IMG/VR virus record: IMGVR_UViG_3300036944_001066
Coordinates: 1 to 64,000 of that record
Direction: 5' to 3' (one strand)
DNA from: a virus
DNA length: 64,000 bases
Below the pieces are notes generated by a model. That model worked only from the letters and a program-made list of their open reading frames with translations, did not search any database and was not told the origin of the DNA. Both the position numbers and the translations under genes were made by a program. Of this stretch, positions 7,956-15,570 are shown in pieces. How positions within the stretch are numbered: position 1 is the first letter of the stretch; every line of letters starts with the position of its first letter.

Positions 7956-8733
7956 CGGATGCTCCTGTTGGTTTGCCGTGGCGGGCGAAAGCGTCAACTG
8001 CGGCCTGGTGCCGTTGCTGGTGCGGGGTCGGCGCAGGCGGCCCGGTGTGGCGCGTCATCCCGCCCCTGTCCTGATCGCGCATCAGCCATTGCACGACGAA
8101 GGTCCGCATCCCCCTGACGGTCTTGCGTTTCTTCGGGTTGGCCAGAAGCCATTGCCGGATGCCCTGAAGCTTCAGGGGCACGTCAACGCCTGGGAAAGCC
8201 TTGGCCCATTCGGCGATGTCGGCGGCGGTGATCGCTACCTGCTGATCCTGCGTAGCCGGAAGCTCGATCACCGTCGGCGAGGCCGGGGCCGATTTCGGCT
8301 CCGGGCAAACATCCGAACGAAGTGAGGATGTATCTATGTTGTCGGTTAAAGGTGGCACGCGCGTATCACTGCATTTGCTATCCACATGCAGTGCATTTGC
8401 ATTAGGCTTGCTCTTCTCGTGCTTTGCATATCGAGCATTGCTTGCCGCGCGCCGCTTCTCGATGATGTCGTCAGCCTTTGAAAGCTCGGCATCAATGCGA
8501 CGATGCTGCCAGTTCGGGCCAAACAGCATCGCCAGCACATCGCGGCTTTCGTCCCACTGCTCGGCGTTCAGTTTGGCGATGCGGGCTATAAGCCGCTCGT
8601 TCTCGGGCAGATGGCCGTTCTGCCAATAGTGCATGATCAGCAGCAGGTATGCGCCATGCTCCGTCGCCGTCAGGTGGCCCGTGTCGGCGAGGTAATCCCC
8701 GATGTGGAGTGGCATCCAGGCACGATTGCTCAC
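7897..8733 (-). CDS. DUF1376 (YdaU-like) phage replication-associated protein
   Basis: 278 residues beginning (GTG) with MSNRAWMPLHIGDYLADTG, then HGAYLLLIMHYW, the DUF1376 signature found next to phage replication genes. The middle is a variable linker. The C-terminal part (about 165-225) is a second small helical domain (ITAADIAEWAKAFPGVDV). GTGA overlap with the preceding VRR-NUC gene. A role as a replication initiator-type protein is inferred from the family's usual context. Confidence 0.8.
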   Translation of the reverse strand: MSNRAWMPLHIGDYLADTGHLTATEHGAYLLLIMHYWQNGHLPENERLIARIAKLNAEQWDESRDVLAMLFGPNWQHRRIDAELSKADDIIEKRRAASNARYAKHEKSKPNANALHVDSKCSDTRVPPLTDNIDTSSLRSDVCPEPKSAPASPTVIELPATQDQQVAITAADIAEWAKAFPGVDVPLKLQGIRQWLLANPKKRKTVRGMRTFVVQWLMRDQDRGGMTRHTGPPAPTPHQQRHQAAVDAFARHGKPTGASDDEFAGTTIDLADRDFRAH

Positions 8734-9062
8734 GCTGCCCTCCTCACGATGCCAAGGTCCTCAATCAGCGCAATTGCCTGATCGAGACCATAGGTGACGT
8801 AGAAGGGGATTCCGCGCGCGATGCAGAGAGACTGAAACTCTCTCTGCGGCCCGGAAAGCTTGCCCGTCGTCGTCTTCAGTTCAAGGTATCCGTGCAGCCG
8901 CGGCGGTCCGATCAGGATCAGATCAGGAAGCCCCGCCGTCAGGCCTGGTTGCCCGAACGCACGCTGGTTCGGGATGGCGCCGATGAACGTGCCCGGAAGG
9001 CCTATCGTGCGCCAGCGATCCACGACAGCCTTCTGAATGTCAGCCTCGCGGACATCACTCAT
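8730..9062 (-). CDS. VRR-NUC domain nuclease
   Basis: 110 residues, one stand-alone domain. Catalytic pattern: GLPDLILIG (Asp), then YLELKTTTGKLSGPQREF (Glu-x-Lys plus the conserved S-x-x-Q), as in the VRR-NUC branch of PD-(D/E)xK nucleases. Small phage members cleave structured DNA and often sit among replication genes. Overlaps both neighbours by 4 bp. Confidence 0.88.
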   Translation of the reverse strand: MSDVREADIQKAVVDRWRTIGLPGTFIGAIPNQRAFGQPGLTAGLPDLILIGPPRLHGYLELKTTTGKLSGPQREFQSLCIARGIPFYVTYGLDQAIALIEDLGIVRRAA

Positions 9063-9565
9063 AATGTGGATGCCTTCCTGATCGTTCTGTCCACACGCGG
9101 GCTGTAGGCAAGCCGCGCATGGTACTTGCAGTAGACGTCAACAGGAGCGGTGGAGCCGGCGCAGAACAGCATGTGCTCTTTCTCCCCGCTCACGGGCCAC
9201 CTGCACTGATTGTCCTTCAGCTGGTACAGCTTCAAACGCTCGACATCGGGAGCGCCTGCATGCGGCACAGCATGAACAACGGGCGCAGGAAGAGGGGCAG
9301 CTGCAGGCTTGGGCAGGAGGCGCGGCAGGCTGTTGAACTTGTTGACCTGCCGGACGGGCGCCGGGCGCTCTACGCGCGGCACCGACGGCTTCTCGGCAGC
9401 GGGGCCACGTTCTGTGATGCCCATGCGGTGCATCTTGCCAATGATGGCATTGCGCGAGATCCCGCCCATTTCGCGGGCGATATCGCTGGCGCTCTTCCCG
9501 TCCGTCCAAAGCTTCATCGCTTTGGCGGTATTTTCTTCGTTCCAGTATCCGGTATCCATGGTCAT
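9059..9565 (-). CDS. gcrA-like: GcrA-family cell-cycle regulator
   Basis: 168 residues. The N-terminal helix-turn-helix matches GcrA (WNEENTAKAMKLWTDGKSAS, ISRNAIIGKMHRMGI). A Pro-rich linker leads to the C-terminal Cys/His segment (NQCRWPVSGEKEHMLFCAG ... YCKYHARLAY) that in host GcrA contacts the RNA polymerase sigma factor. Both parts are intact, so it could act at methylated host promoters. ATG 9565 was chosen because it overlaps the methyltransferase stop (ATGA); a second ATG follows two codons later. Located directly after a DNA methyltransferase gene. Confidence 0.9.
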   Translation of the reverse strand: MTMDTGYWNEENTAKAMKLWTDGKSASDIAREMGGISRNAIIGKMHRMGITERGPAAEKPSVPRVERPAPVRQVNKFNSLPRLLPKPAAAPLPAPVVHAVPHAGAPDVERLKLYQLKDNQCRWPVSGEKEHMLFCAGSTAPVDVYCKYHARLAYSPRVDRTIRKASTL

Positions 9566-11478
9566 GCCGCCACCTTCTGTTCCTGCACCGCCAGGTGGCC
9601 GCAATTGGCCGCCACCAGAGCTTTCGCCACCGGCGGGCACACGCTGTTGCCAACGCAGCTGACCTGCACGGATTTGGAGAACGGCACCCACAGCGGCCCG
9701 CCATTGCGTCCGGTGCGCGCCGTATCGAAATAACCATCGATCTTGTAATCGGGCGGGAAACCCTGAAGGTTGAACAGTTCGCGCGGCGTCAGCATCCGCA
9801 TGCCGATATCGACCACCACGAAGGTCACGCCATCCACCTCAAGCGTCACGAACTCGCGTTCATCCCAAACGCCATGGGCGCGCAGGAAGTCCGCCACCTG
9901 CCGCGCGCGGCCCGCCTGCGCTTCGGTGAAGGGCGGCACGCTGACGGTTGCCGCAACATGCCCGAACCGGTCCCGCGACGTCACGGTGCGGCAGGACTCG
10001 TCCTCACGCCCGCCATCGCCCTTCCCGTAATAGGATTGCAGGTAGGGCATCACCAGCTGGCTCTTGCCCTGCCCGTCCGCCATGATGGTGGCCGAAGGCT
10101 CATCCACGCCATGCCCGGTCGAGGTGCCGAACTGGCGGGCCACATAGGCGGAAACAAGCTGCTGCTGGCTGCCGGATTGCGTAATGGTCGAGGCCGCCTC
10201 GTCGAGTGGCCTGCCGGGGTTCACGCCGCCAATGCGCCTGATGTCATTGTTCGCCTGCGCCATGAAGCCGCAGAAAACCGCGTTCTGGTCCTTGTCGCTG
10301 GCCGTGATCGTCTGCGCCTGCCCATCGATAGGCCGGTTTGCGCCACCCTGCTGCGCATAGGTGAGAACCGGGGCAACAAGCACCTGATGCGCGCCACCAG
10401 CGGTCACCGTATGCGCCTGCTCGTCAACGCTGACATAGGGCTTTTGCGCGTTGCGCATCGTCATCACATGCGGCCCCACAAACGCATGCTTGACCGCACC
10501 TGCGACAATGGTGCCGATAGGCTTGTCGACACTCATGCACCGAGGCGCCTGCCCTTCCCGCTCGCCATAGCCGATCTGCACAAGAAATGGCCGGTTCGCC
10601 TTCAGCACATACCGGTCAAACCCGCGCGCAATCCGCGCATGGCTGTTATCGGCCAGCGGGCGCACAGACCGCAGCTGGTGCTTCTGCCAGATCTCGTCCG
10701 CCGTATCGAAGATCGACGGGCAGGCAATGCTCCAGTCCAGGTAATCGGCCACGATGGGCCATGCCTGCTTGCGCCCGGCAATTACATCCCTGTCATCAGG
10801 TGCGCCATGGGTTTCCTTCGGCCAGACGATCTTCTGCCCGTCGAAACGGATGATGATGAACAGCCGCTTGCGGATGGTCGGCGCGCCGAAATTCCGTCCA
10901 CGCAGTTCCCGGCTTTCCATGCGCCCGCCAAGCTTGCGAATGGTCTTGCACCATTTCCGGTAGGTTTCGCCCTTCTTGTCCGGATCCGGCATCAGGCCGC
11001 GTGGCGTCTCGATCAGCGGCCCGTAATCCTTGAACTCTTCCACGTTCTCCATGATGACGACATCCACCTTGCCGCCGCTATTCTGGATGCGCTCTATCCA
11101 GCCGGGAATGATCCAGCAGAGGTCGCGAATGTTGCGCTCCACCGGCTTGCCGCCCTTGGCCTTGGAAAAATGTTTGCAATCGGGAGAGAACCAGGCGAGC
11201 CCGATATGCTTGCCCCGGAGGTGATCAAGCGGGTCGATCCTGTAGACATTTTCCGAAAGATGGATCGTGTCCGGATGGTTCACCTCATGCAGGCGCAGCG
11301 CCCATTCATTGTGGTTGATGGCATAATCCGGCGAGCGGCCAAGCGCCTGCTCGATGCCGGTTGAAGCCCCGCCGCCGCCGGCAAAACTGTCGATGATCAG
11401 CGGGCGGCCAGCGGGTGCGGCGAGAGCAAGGCCCGCCAGAATGGTACCTGCGAAAAGCGTCGGAATATGCGCGTTCAT
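9562..11478 (-). CDS. DNA (cytosine-5) methyltransferase, phage type
   Basis: 638 residues. Motif I is SFAGGGGAST (31-40); motif IV is FSPDCKHFSKAKGG with catalytic C101; motif VI is ENVEEF (about 145); motif VIII is FGAPTIRKRLFII; motif X is CVGNSVCPP near the C-terminus. Between VIII and X lies a long repetitive target-recognition region (about 300-560) with recurring D-x-x-x-x-T(I/V)(T/V) turns. Probably protects phage DNA from restriction. No cognate restriction enzyme is nearby. Starts with ATG overlapping the stop of the 67-residue gene upstream. Confidence 0.92.
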   Translation of the reverse strand: MNAHIPTLFAGTILAGLALAAPAGRPLIIDSFAGGGGASTGIEQALGRSPDYAINHNEWALRLHEVNHPDTIHLSENVYRIDPLDHLRGKHIGLAWFSPDCKHFSKAKGGKPVERNIRDLCWIIPGWIERIQNSGGKVDVVIMENVEEFKDYGPLIETPRGLMPDPDKKGETYRKWCKTIRKLGGRMESRELRGRNFGAPTIRKRLFIIIRFDGQKIVWPKETHGAPDDRDVIAGRKQAWPIVADYLDWSIACPSIFDTADEIWQKHQLRSVRPLADNSHARIARGFDRYVLKANRPFLVQIGYGEREGQAPRCMSVDKPIGTIVAGAVKHAFVGPHVMTMRNAQKPYVSVDEQAHTVTAGGAHQVLVAPVLTYAQQGGANRPIDGQAQTITASDKDQNAVFCGFMAQANNDIRRIGGVNPGRPLDEAASTITQSGSQQQLVSAYVARQFGTSTGHGVDEPSATIMADGQGKSQLVMPYLQSYYGKGDGGREDESCRTVTSRDRFGHVAATVSVPPFTEAQAGRARQVADFLRAHGVWDEREFVTLEVDGVTFVVVDIGMRMLTPRELFNLQGFPPDYKIDGYFDTARTGRNGGPLWVPFSKSVQVSCVGNSVCPPVAKALVAANCGHLAVQEQKVAA

Positions 11479-11678
11479 GCTGCCTCTCCTACGGCGGGTT
11501 TGCTGTACCCCTTGCAATCCGGGCTGAAGGCGAAGCACTGAAAATCGCCGGGACCAAAATTGGGAAGAGGATCGGCGCGAAAGAGCCTTTCAGAAACCCG
11601 TGCCGCGTGCGGATGGTTGGCCGCGTGGAGATCGGAAGGCACCATTCCGGCGAATAGAGAAGGCAATTGCATATTCAT
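11475..11678 (-). CDS. Mini cytosine-methyltransferase-like protein (fragment), 67 aa
   Basis: Resembles only residues about 65-110 of the methyltransferase immediately downstream: NHPHAARVSERLFRADPL aligns with NHPDTIHLSENVYRIDPL, and FSPDCKGYSKPA aligns with FSPDCKHFSKAKG. It also shares the opening MN...P-LFAG. It lacks motif I (SAM binding) and everything after motif IV, so it cannot be an enzyme on its own. The frame is open and coupled by ATGA to the full gene, so it may be expressed. Confidence 0.65.
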   Translation of the reverse strand: MNMQLPSLFAGMVPSDLHAANHPHAARVSERLFRADPLPNFGPGDFQCFAFSPDCKGYSKPAVGEAA

Positions 11679-11684
11679 TGCGCA

Positions 11685-11954
11685 TCACGCCTCCGCTTCG
11701 TCGGCAACGATCATGCCGAGTGCTGCCAGATACGTGTCGAGGATCAAATCTTCCTCGGCGCGCTCCTGATCGTCCTTCTTGCGCAACGCGATGACGCGCT
11801 TCAGGATGGCCGTGTCAAAGCCCATGGATTTGGCTTCGCCATAGACGTCCTTAATGTCGTCGGCGATTGTTTTTTTTTCTTCTTCCAGACGCTCGATGCG
11901 CTCGACAAAGGCGCGGAGCTGGTCGCGGGCAACGCCATTGGCAGTATCAGTCAT
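11685..11954 (-). CDS. gapR-like: GapR/DUF2312 nucleoid-associated protein
   Basis: 89 residues, full length for the family. Signature: [32 protein letters not shown]-x-x-GFD ... [12 protein letters not shown] ... [10 protein letters not shown]. GapR is an alphaproteobacterial protein that clamps overtwisted DNA ahead of replication and transcription machinery and stimulates topoisomerases. A phage copy beside replication genes could aid phage replication. Overlaps the upstream gene by 8 bp. Confidence 0.93.
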   Translation of the reverse strand: MTDTANGVARDQLRAFVERIERLEEEKKTIADDIKDVYGEAKSMGFDTAILKRVIALRKKDDQERAEEDLILDTYLAALGMIVADEAEA

Positions 11955-12360
11955 CGTATGTTCCTTCGTTGGGGTGCTGCTGTTTGATCCGTCGGGCGAT
12001 CCGGCGGATTTTCTGGTGAGCTTCGTTCTCGCTCATCACGCGAAGGCGCTGGTGCGGCCGAAGGCGCGGCTCAATGACGGTGATGACGCTGAAATTGTCG
12101 GAAACACGGATCCCGAACTGCCGGGTCCATATGTTGCGAAGGCCAAGCTTGATGGCTTGGCAGACAAAGGGTGTCCAGATGACGGCGCGAACCTCTTCGA
12201 TCGACGTGCCGGCCGCCGCGCAATGTGCTGCGGCCTCTTCCTGCCTGTCCTCAAAGGTGCCTTCTGCGGCAACGAAAAGAACACGCTGCACGTAGCGTGT
12301 CACCGCGTGATAGGTGACGCGCTCCGGCGTGAAATATCCGTCACCGTGGGTGATCTGCAT
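11947..12360 (-). CDS. Hypothetical early protein, 137 aa
   Basis: The start is ATG 12360 ([20 protein letters not shown]). Residues about 10-100 look like a compact helical domain ([15 protein letters not shown] ... [22 protein letters not shown]), followed by a strand ([19 protein letters not shown]) and a basic tail. No known family recognised. Overlaps both neighbours within the leftward early run. Confidence 0.65.
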   Translation of the reverse strand: MQITHGDGYFTPERVTYHAVTRYVQRVLFVAAEGTFEDRQEEAAAHCAAAGTSIEEVRAVIWTPFVCQAIKLGLRNIWTRQFGIRVSDNFSVITVIEPRLRPHQRLRVMSENEAHQKIRRIARRIKQQHPNEGTYDD

Positions 12361-12637
12361 CGCCGGCTCCCCTGCGCCTGGGAAGCGCCATGTCATAGGC
12401 GTGGACGAGGGCCGAGAGTGCGATGCGTGTGTTCTGCACTTCGTGTGCCGGGCGGGCGCGGGGGCCTTGGCCGAACGTGTTGAGCCACCAGATCTTGCTC
12501 TGGATCTGACCACGTAGGCTGTTGCGGATTGCGTCAACGGACATTTCGCGGGTGCGCGCCTGCGCCATCGCGTCATCCAGTTGCGCCTGTTCGGCCTTGG
12601 AAATGAGCCGCTTGATGCTGTCACTCTGCTGTTTCAT
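12341..12637 (-). CDS. Hypothetical early protein, 98 aa
   Basis: Helical, charged N-terminus (IKRLISKAEQAQLDDAMAQARTREMSVDAIRNSLRGQIQSKIWWL) and an Arg-rich end. ATG overlaps the stop of the upstream gene (ATGA). Function not recognised; the position suggests an early regulator or replication accessory protein. Confidence 0.6.
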   Translation of the reverse strand: MKQQSDSIKRLISKAEQAQLDDAMAQARTREMSVDAIRNSLRGQIQSKIWWLNTFGQGPRARPAHEVQNTRIALSALVHAYDMALPRRRGAGDADHPR

Positions 12638-13287
12638 CGCGCCACCTGCCGCAGTTTGTCGCGCTCGAGGCGAAGACGCTCGATCTCCTGATCAAGCTCC
12701 AGTGCGCGTTCCGTCTGCGCAGCGCGCTCCATCCACCCGGCAGGGCGCGTCACAGACGTCTGCAACAGCGCCGGCCCGAAGACGAAGATCAGCCGCACGA
12801 AGTGATCGACGGTCGGCCGCGAACGCCCGATCAGCCAGTTCTCGACCGTGGCCGCCGGAATCCCTGTCTCTGCCTCAACGTTCTGGCAGGTTGAGCGCGG
12901 GTATTCCTGGCGCAGCCAGTCGACGAGGCCGTCTCGGGTGAACGCGGCAAATTTCCCGCAACCTTGCGGGAAGGAAGAGGCAGACCCCCGCCCGCCCTTT
13001 GCGGCATCTTGAAATCGTGGGGTTTCGATCTCGCAGAAGCCGAAAGGGCGAGCGGCGTTGGACGGCAGGGCAATCAGGGGCGTGTTGCGGACACGGGGAT
13101 ACCCGATCATGGCCTGCCGGCCAAAGCGCGGAAGAAAGCGCGTAACGCTGCGGCAGAAACGAGAGAGCGCGTCTGCTTTCGCGGGCGGGGGTGTGAAGGC
13201 GCCGGCAACGCAATACGAGGAGGCCGGCTTATCCAGCGGACGAGGACCGCTGAAACTTTGGAGAGGGAGGGAGAACTGGGCGTTCAT
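12634..13287 (-). CDS. Putative DNA-binding early protein, 217 aa
   Basis: Residues about 115-165 carry a helix-turn-helix-like segment (DGLVDWLRQEYPR-STCQNVEAETGIPAATVENWLIGRSRPT), and the last 35 residues are a coiled coil (LELDQEIERLRLERDKLRQ). The N-terminal half is of low confidence structurally. It is the second gene of the leftward early run, coupled to the Cro-like gene by ATGA. A transcriptional role is inferred. Confidence 0.65.
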   Translation of the reverse strand: MNAQFSLPLQSFSGPRPLDKPASSYCVAGAFTPPPAKADALSRFCRSVTRFLPRFGRQAMIGYPRVRNTPLIALPSNAARPFGFCEIETPRFQDAAKGGRGSASSFPQGCGKFAAFTRDGLVDWLRQEYPRSTCQNVEAETGIPAATVENWLIGRSRPTVDHFVRLIFVFGPALLQTSVTRPAGWMERAAQTERALELDQEIERLRLERDKLRQVAR

Positions 13288-13520
13288 GACGCCTCCACTG
13301 CAAACATATCGGGAGCAAGCTCTTGACGCGGAACGCCAGTAACCTTCTCAACCTCGATGACACGCTCAAGAGGTACCCCGTTGGCCTCCCAACGGGATAC
13401 GGTGCTTTTATTCACGGGCGGGTCGAACATCGCGCCAAACATGATTTGGCTCATTCCCCGCTCCCGCCTAAAGCGGATCAAGGGTGTGTCGACATCGTTG
13501 TTGCGGGGCGCTTTCGTCAT
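13284..13520 (-). CDS. Cro/XRE-type repressor heading the leftward early run
   Basis: 78 residues, a single XRE helix-turn-helix (RRERGMSQIMFGAMFD-PPVNKSTVSRWEANGVP). The start is ATG 13520, 11 bp from operator site O1. Transcribed divergently from the repressor gene at 13639. By position and size it is the Cro counterpart of the switch. Confidence 0.85.
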   Translation of the reverse strand: MTKAPRNNDVDTPLIRFRRERGMSQIMFGAMFDPPVNKSTVSRWEANGVPLERVIEVEKVTGVPRQELAPDMFAVEAS

Positions 13521-13638
13521 GACGCGGAATGTTGCATGAAACGCACCACATGGCAATATACCTTGGTGCATTTCATTCTATCGAACCGTCGTCGCCCGAA
13601 TGTTAAGTTGCGCGTATTGCAACGGCACATTTACCCCA
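13521..13638. promoter_or_regulatory. Lysogeny switch: divergent promoters and three operator-like sites
   Basis: Three 17-bp sites of the form GTTGC-N7-GCAAC occur here: O1 13531-13547 (GTTGC-N7-GCACC), O2 13565-13581 (GGTGC half-site, degenerate second half) and O3 13607-13623 (GTTGCGCGTATTGCAAC, perfect halves). O1 overlaps a possible rightward promoter, TTGCAT 13532-13537 / AATATA 13555-13560 with 17-bp spacing. O3 ends 15 bp before the repressor ATG. Two more copies lie at 14809-14859. Promoter boxes are weak and tentative; the repeats are clear. Confidence 0.75.
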
Positions 13639-13986
13639 ATGAATGAAACAACAAAAAATCACTACATTCCGGAGTGGGCGTCACATCGACACCTTACGCG
13701 AGCTGATATTTCCCGTGAGATTGGCGCAGATCGCAGCTTGGTGTCCAGGTGGTTCGCCGGCACCATTCCCTCTGAGAGATGGCTTGAGCCTCTGGCGAAC
13801 CTTTTCGGAGTGGAAGTGGCGGCGATATTCCGCCACCCTGACGATGACTGGCTTGCCAAATTTTTCCGCGACAAGACAGAAGAGCAGAAGGAAGCCGCAA
13901 TAGAGGTTTTAAAGATATTTTTCCGAGAAAACCCCAAAGAAATTGGCGCCGCTGTCAGTGAAAAGGGCAACAGGAGATTGAAGTGA
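13639..13986 (+). CDS. CI-like phage repressor
   Basis: 115 residues from ATG 13639. The N-terminal helix-turn-helix reads RADISREIGADRSLVSRWFAGTIPSERWLEPLANLFG. The short C-terminal part (residues 70-115) is helical (EEQKEAAIEVLKIFFREN) and lacks an S24/LexA autoprotease domain, so induction is probably not by RecA-mediated cleavage. No good Shine-Dalgarno precedes the ATG. Only rightward gene pair at the switch; its stop overlaps the GTG of the next gene. Confidence 0.85.
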   Translation: MNETTKNHYIPEWASHRHLTRADISREIGADRSLVSRWFAGTIPSERWLEPLANLFGVEVAAIFRHPDDDWLAKFFRDKTEEQKEAAIEVLKIFFRENPKEIGAAVSEKGNRRLK

Positions 13987-14747
13987 TTACAAAGATTGCT
14001 GCCGTCTTGATTTGTCTCATCGCGGGCACGCCAGCCATGGCGGCAGAAGTATCGCTCTCGGAGTGCCGCCCAGCGGAGTGTTTCCCGTATGACGGTTTTC
14101 TGGTGCTGCGCGGGGCTATACAGAGCGGTGACGCCGCAGCTGCCGCGCTTGAGTTTTCTGGTCGAAAGACGGAAAATGGCGCGTACCCCCTGATAATCAA
14201 CTCGCCCGGAGGCTCGGTGGTGGAGGCTATGACAATCGGGCGCTGGGCGCGCCAAGAGCGACTTTCGGTGTCCGTGACCGGGGAGTGCTTGAGTGCGTGC
14301 GTTTATGTGCTCGCGGGCGGCGTGGCTCGGTGGCCCAATGACAAAGTTGGAATTCACCGCCCATACATTGACGCTGCGTCGGATATTGAGGCTGGCGAGG
14401 AGCTGCGAAGGATTGAAATCCTCTCCGGCGAATATTTCAAAGAAATGAATATCCCCATATCGTTATCAGACGACATGTTTTCCACTCCGCCAGAAGACAT
14501 GCATTTTTTGTCGCGCAGCGATCTGCGAAAATATCGCTTAGACCAGGTTGACATGGTGGAGGCAGAAGAAAAGTCGCATCGAGACGCCTCGCGGCTCGGA
14601 ATTTCAAGAACCGAGTACAACAAGCGCCTGTCGGCACTGAAGCAGTCTGGAGCCATGGCTGATTGCGAAGAGATGGGAAACGAAAGCAAACTAACATGCG
14701 TGTTTTCTGCGCTTGCGAATTTCGGGCTCCTTTTCCCAAAAAACTGA
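13983..14747 (+). CDS. Exported ClpP-like serine protease homologue
   Basis: 254 residues with a cleavable signal peptide (MITKIAAVLICLIAGTPAMA/AE). The fold signature of ClpP-class proteins is clear: INSPGGSVVEAM (72-83), GECLSACVYVLAGG with candidate nucleophile S104, and VGIHRP with candidate His125. Cys pairs suggest periplasmic disulfides. The GTG start overlaps the repressor stop (GTGA), so the protein should be made in the lysogen. A role in superinfection exclusion or envelope modification is inferred from this coupling. Confidence 0.8.
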   Translation: MITKIAAVLICLIAGTPAMAAEVSLSECRPAECFPYDGFLVLRGAIQSGDAAAAALEFSGRKTENGAYPLIINSPGGSVVEAMTIGRWARQERLSVSVTGECLSACVYVLAGGVARWPNDKVGIHRPYIDAASDIEAGEELRRIEILSGEYFKEMNIPISLSDDMFSTPPEDMHFLSRSDLRKYRLDQVDMVEAEEKSHRDASRLGISRTEYNKRLSALKQSGAMADCEEMGNESKLTCVFSALANFGLLFPKN

Positions 14748-14772
14748 AATATTCCCATAAAAGGTGGAATGC

Positions 14773-14795
14773 AGCCCCGTAGTTGGGGCTTTTTT
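14773..14795 (+). terminator. Rho-independent terminator of the repressor operon
   Basis: AGCCCC stem (14773-14778), 6-base loop, GGGGCT (14785-14790), followed by a run of T. It lies 26 bp after the ClpP-like gene and isolates the lysogeny transcript from the rightward early operon. Confidence 0.9.
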
Positions 14796-14866
14796 ATTTG
14801 TGCAAAATGTTGCGTTTCATGCATCATTTTTTCTTTACATCTGGTGCATTTGGTGCAACTATCATT
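14796..14866 (+). promoter_or_regulatory. Rightward early control region with two operator copies
   Basis: Two further copies of the switch operator lie at 14809-14825 (GTTGC-GTTTCAT-GCATC) and 14843-14859 (GGTGC-ATTTGGT-GCAAC). They are 34 bp apart start to start, the same spacing as O1-O2 at the switch. A TTTACA box (14834-14839) and a TATCAT box (14860-14865) flank the second site, although their 20-bp spacing is long. From here to 14983 I see no other structure. Confidence 0.7.
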
Positions 14867-14983
14867 CACACAAACGGCGGCGTGAAACGCAGTCGTGTGG
14901 TAGCGCGCTGGATCACAGCGCTTGAGCCCGGTGAATTTCTTGCGTCGGCGAGACTACCCGGGAAGGTCTAAAAGGGCTGTGTT

Positions 14984-15109
14984 ATGAAAATCGCCGCATT
15001 TTGCGTAGGCGCGCTCGCGCTTGCTTGCCTGTGCCTGCCTGACAGTTCGATGGCGACGTGCCTGAAGCACGCGAGCCTCGATACCTGCCACTACACCATG
15101 ATCCGGTGA
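14984..15109 (+). CDS. Very small exported Cys-rich peptide, 41 aa
   Basis: ATG 14984 opens MKIAAFCVGALALACLCLP, a signal-peptide or lipoprotein-like stretch, then a short tail with regularly spaced Cys/His (TCLKHASLDTCHYTM). It is the first possible gene after the rightward early control region. Shine-Dalgarno is weak. The 3' part of its DNA resembles a stretch inside the next gene (15195-15255). Confidence 0.45.
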   Translation: MKIAAFCVGALALACLCLPDSSMATCLKHASLDTCHYTMIR

Positions 15110-15117
15110 GGTGCGCG

Positions 15118-15570
15118 ATGTCCATCGGAGCTTTCACCACCTGCGAATGCGGTAATTTCATGCACCATGGGCGCACATGCTCCCATTGCGGCAAGCTCGA
15201 CGGCGACCTGCCTGAAGCAGCCCAGCCATTACGCCCTGATCCCGCTGAGTGCGCTATCACCAAGGCGACATGCGCATTTTGCGGCTGGACCGATTATTCG
15301 GGAATTTTCGAAGACTGCTGCAGCCGGCCAATGTGCGTCGAGACAAGCGATGTCGCCGAGCCCGAGCCCGACTTTGAGCACGAGTTCGAAGAAGCCATTG
15401 CCAACTTCGAAGACGAGCTTGCGGCAGATGCCGGCAACGAGCCGGCGGCAATCCGCCTCTGGATGCGGGGACAACCGCTCCCGCCCGTCGGCCGGGCCAT
15501 CATTGACAATCTCTCCCATGGCAATCGCCTGGCGCTGCTCGCCACGATCTATTCCAGCGAGGCGGCATAA
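15118..15570 (+). CDS. Cys-rich zinc-ribbon-like protein, 150 aa
   Basis: ATG 15118 is preceded by GAGG at good spacing. The N-terminal third has several CxxC/CxC pairs (TCECGNF, CSHCGKL, CAFCGW, CCSRPMC), probably two zinc knuckles. The middle is very acidic (EPEPDFEHEFEEAIANFEDE) and the C-terminus helical. Family not recognised. Its stop overlaps the ATG of the methyltransferase gene. Confidence 0.7.
   Translation: MSIGAFTTCECGNFMHHGRTCSHCGKLDGDLPEAAQPLRPDPAECAITKATCAFCGWTDYSGIFEDCCSRPMCVETSDVAEPEPDFEHEFEEAIANFEDELAADAGNEPAAIRLWMRGQPLPPVGRAIIDNLSHGNRLALLATIYSSEAA

Noticed and set aside
7245-8117. 290-codon plus-strand ORF over terS and neighbours
   Set aside because: Shadow of the overlapping leftward genes, which have coupled starts and recognisable domains.
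14783-14971. 62-codon ORF after the lysogeny terminator
   Set aside because: It starts within the terminator hairpin and runs through the operator sites; better explained as a control region.
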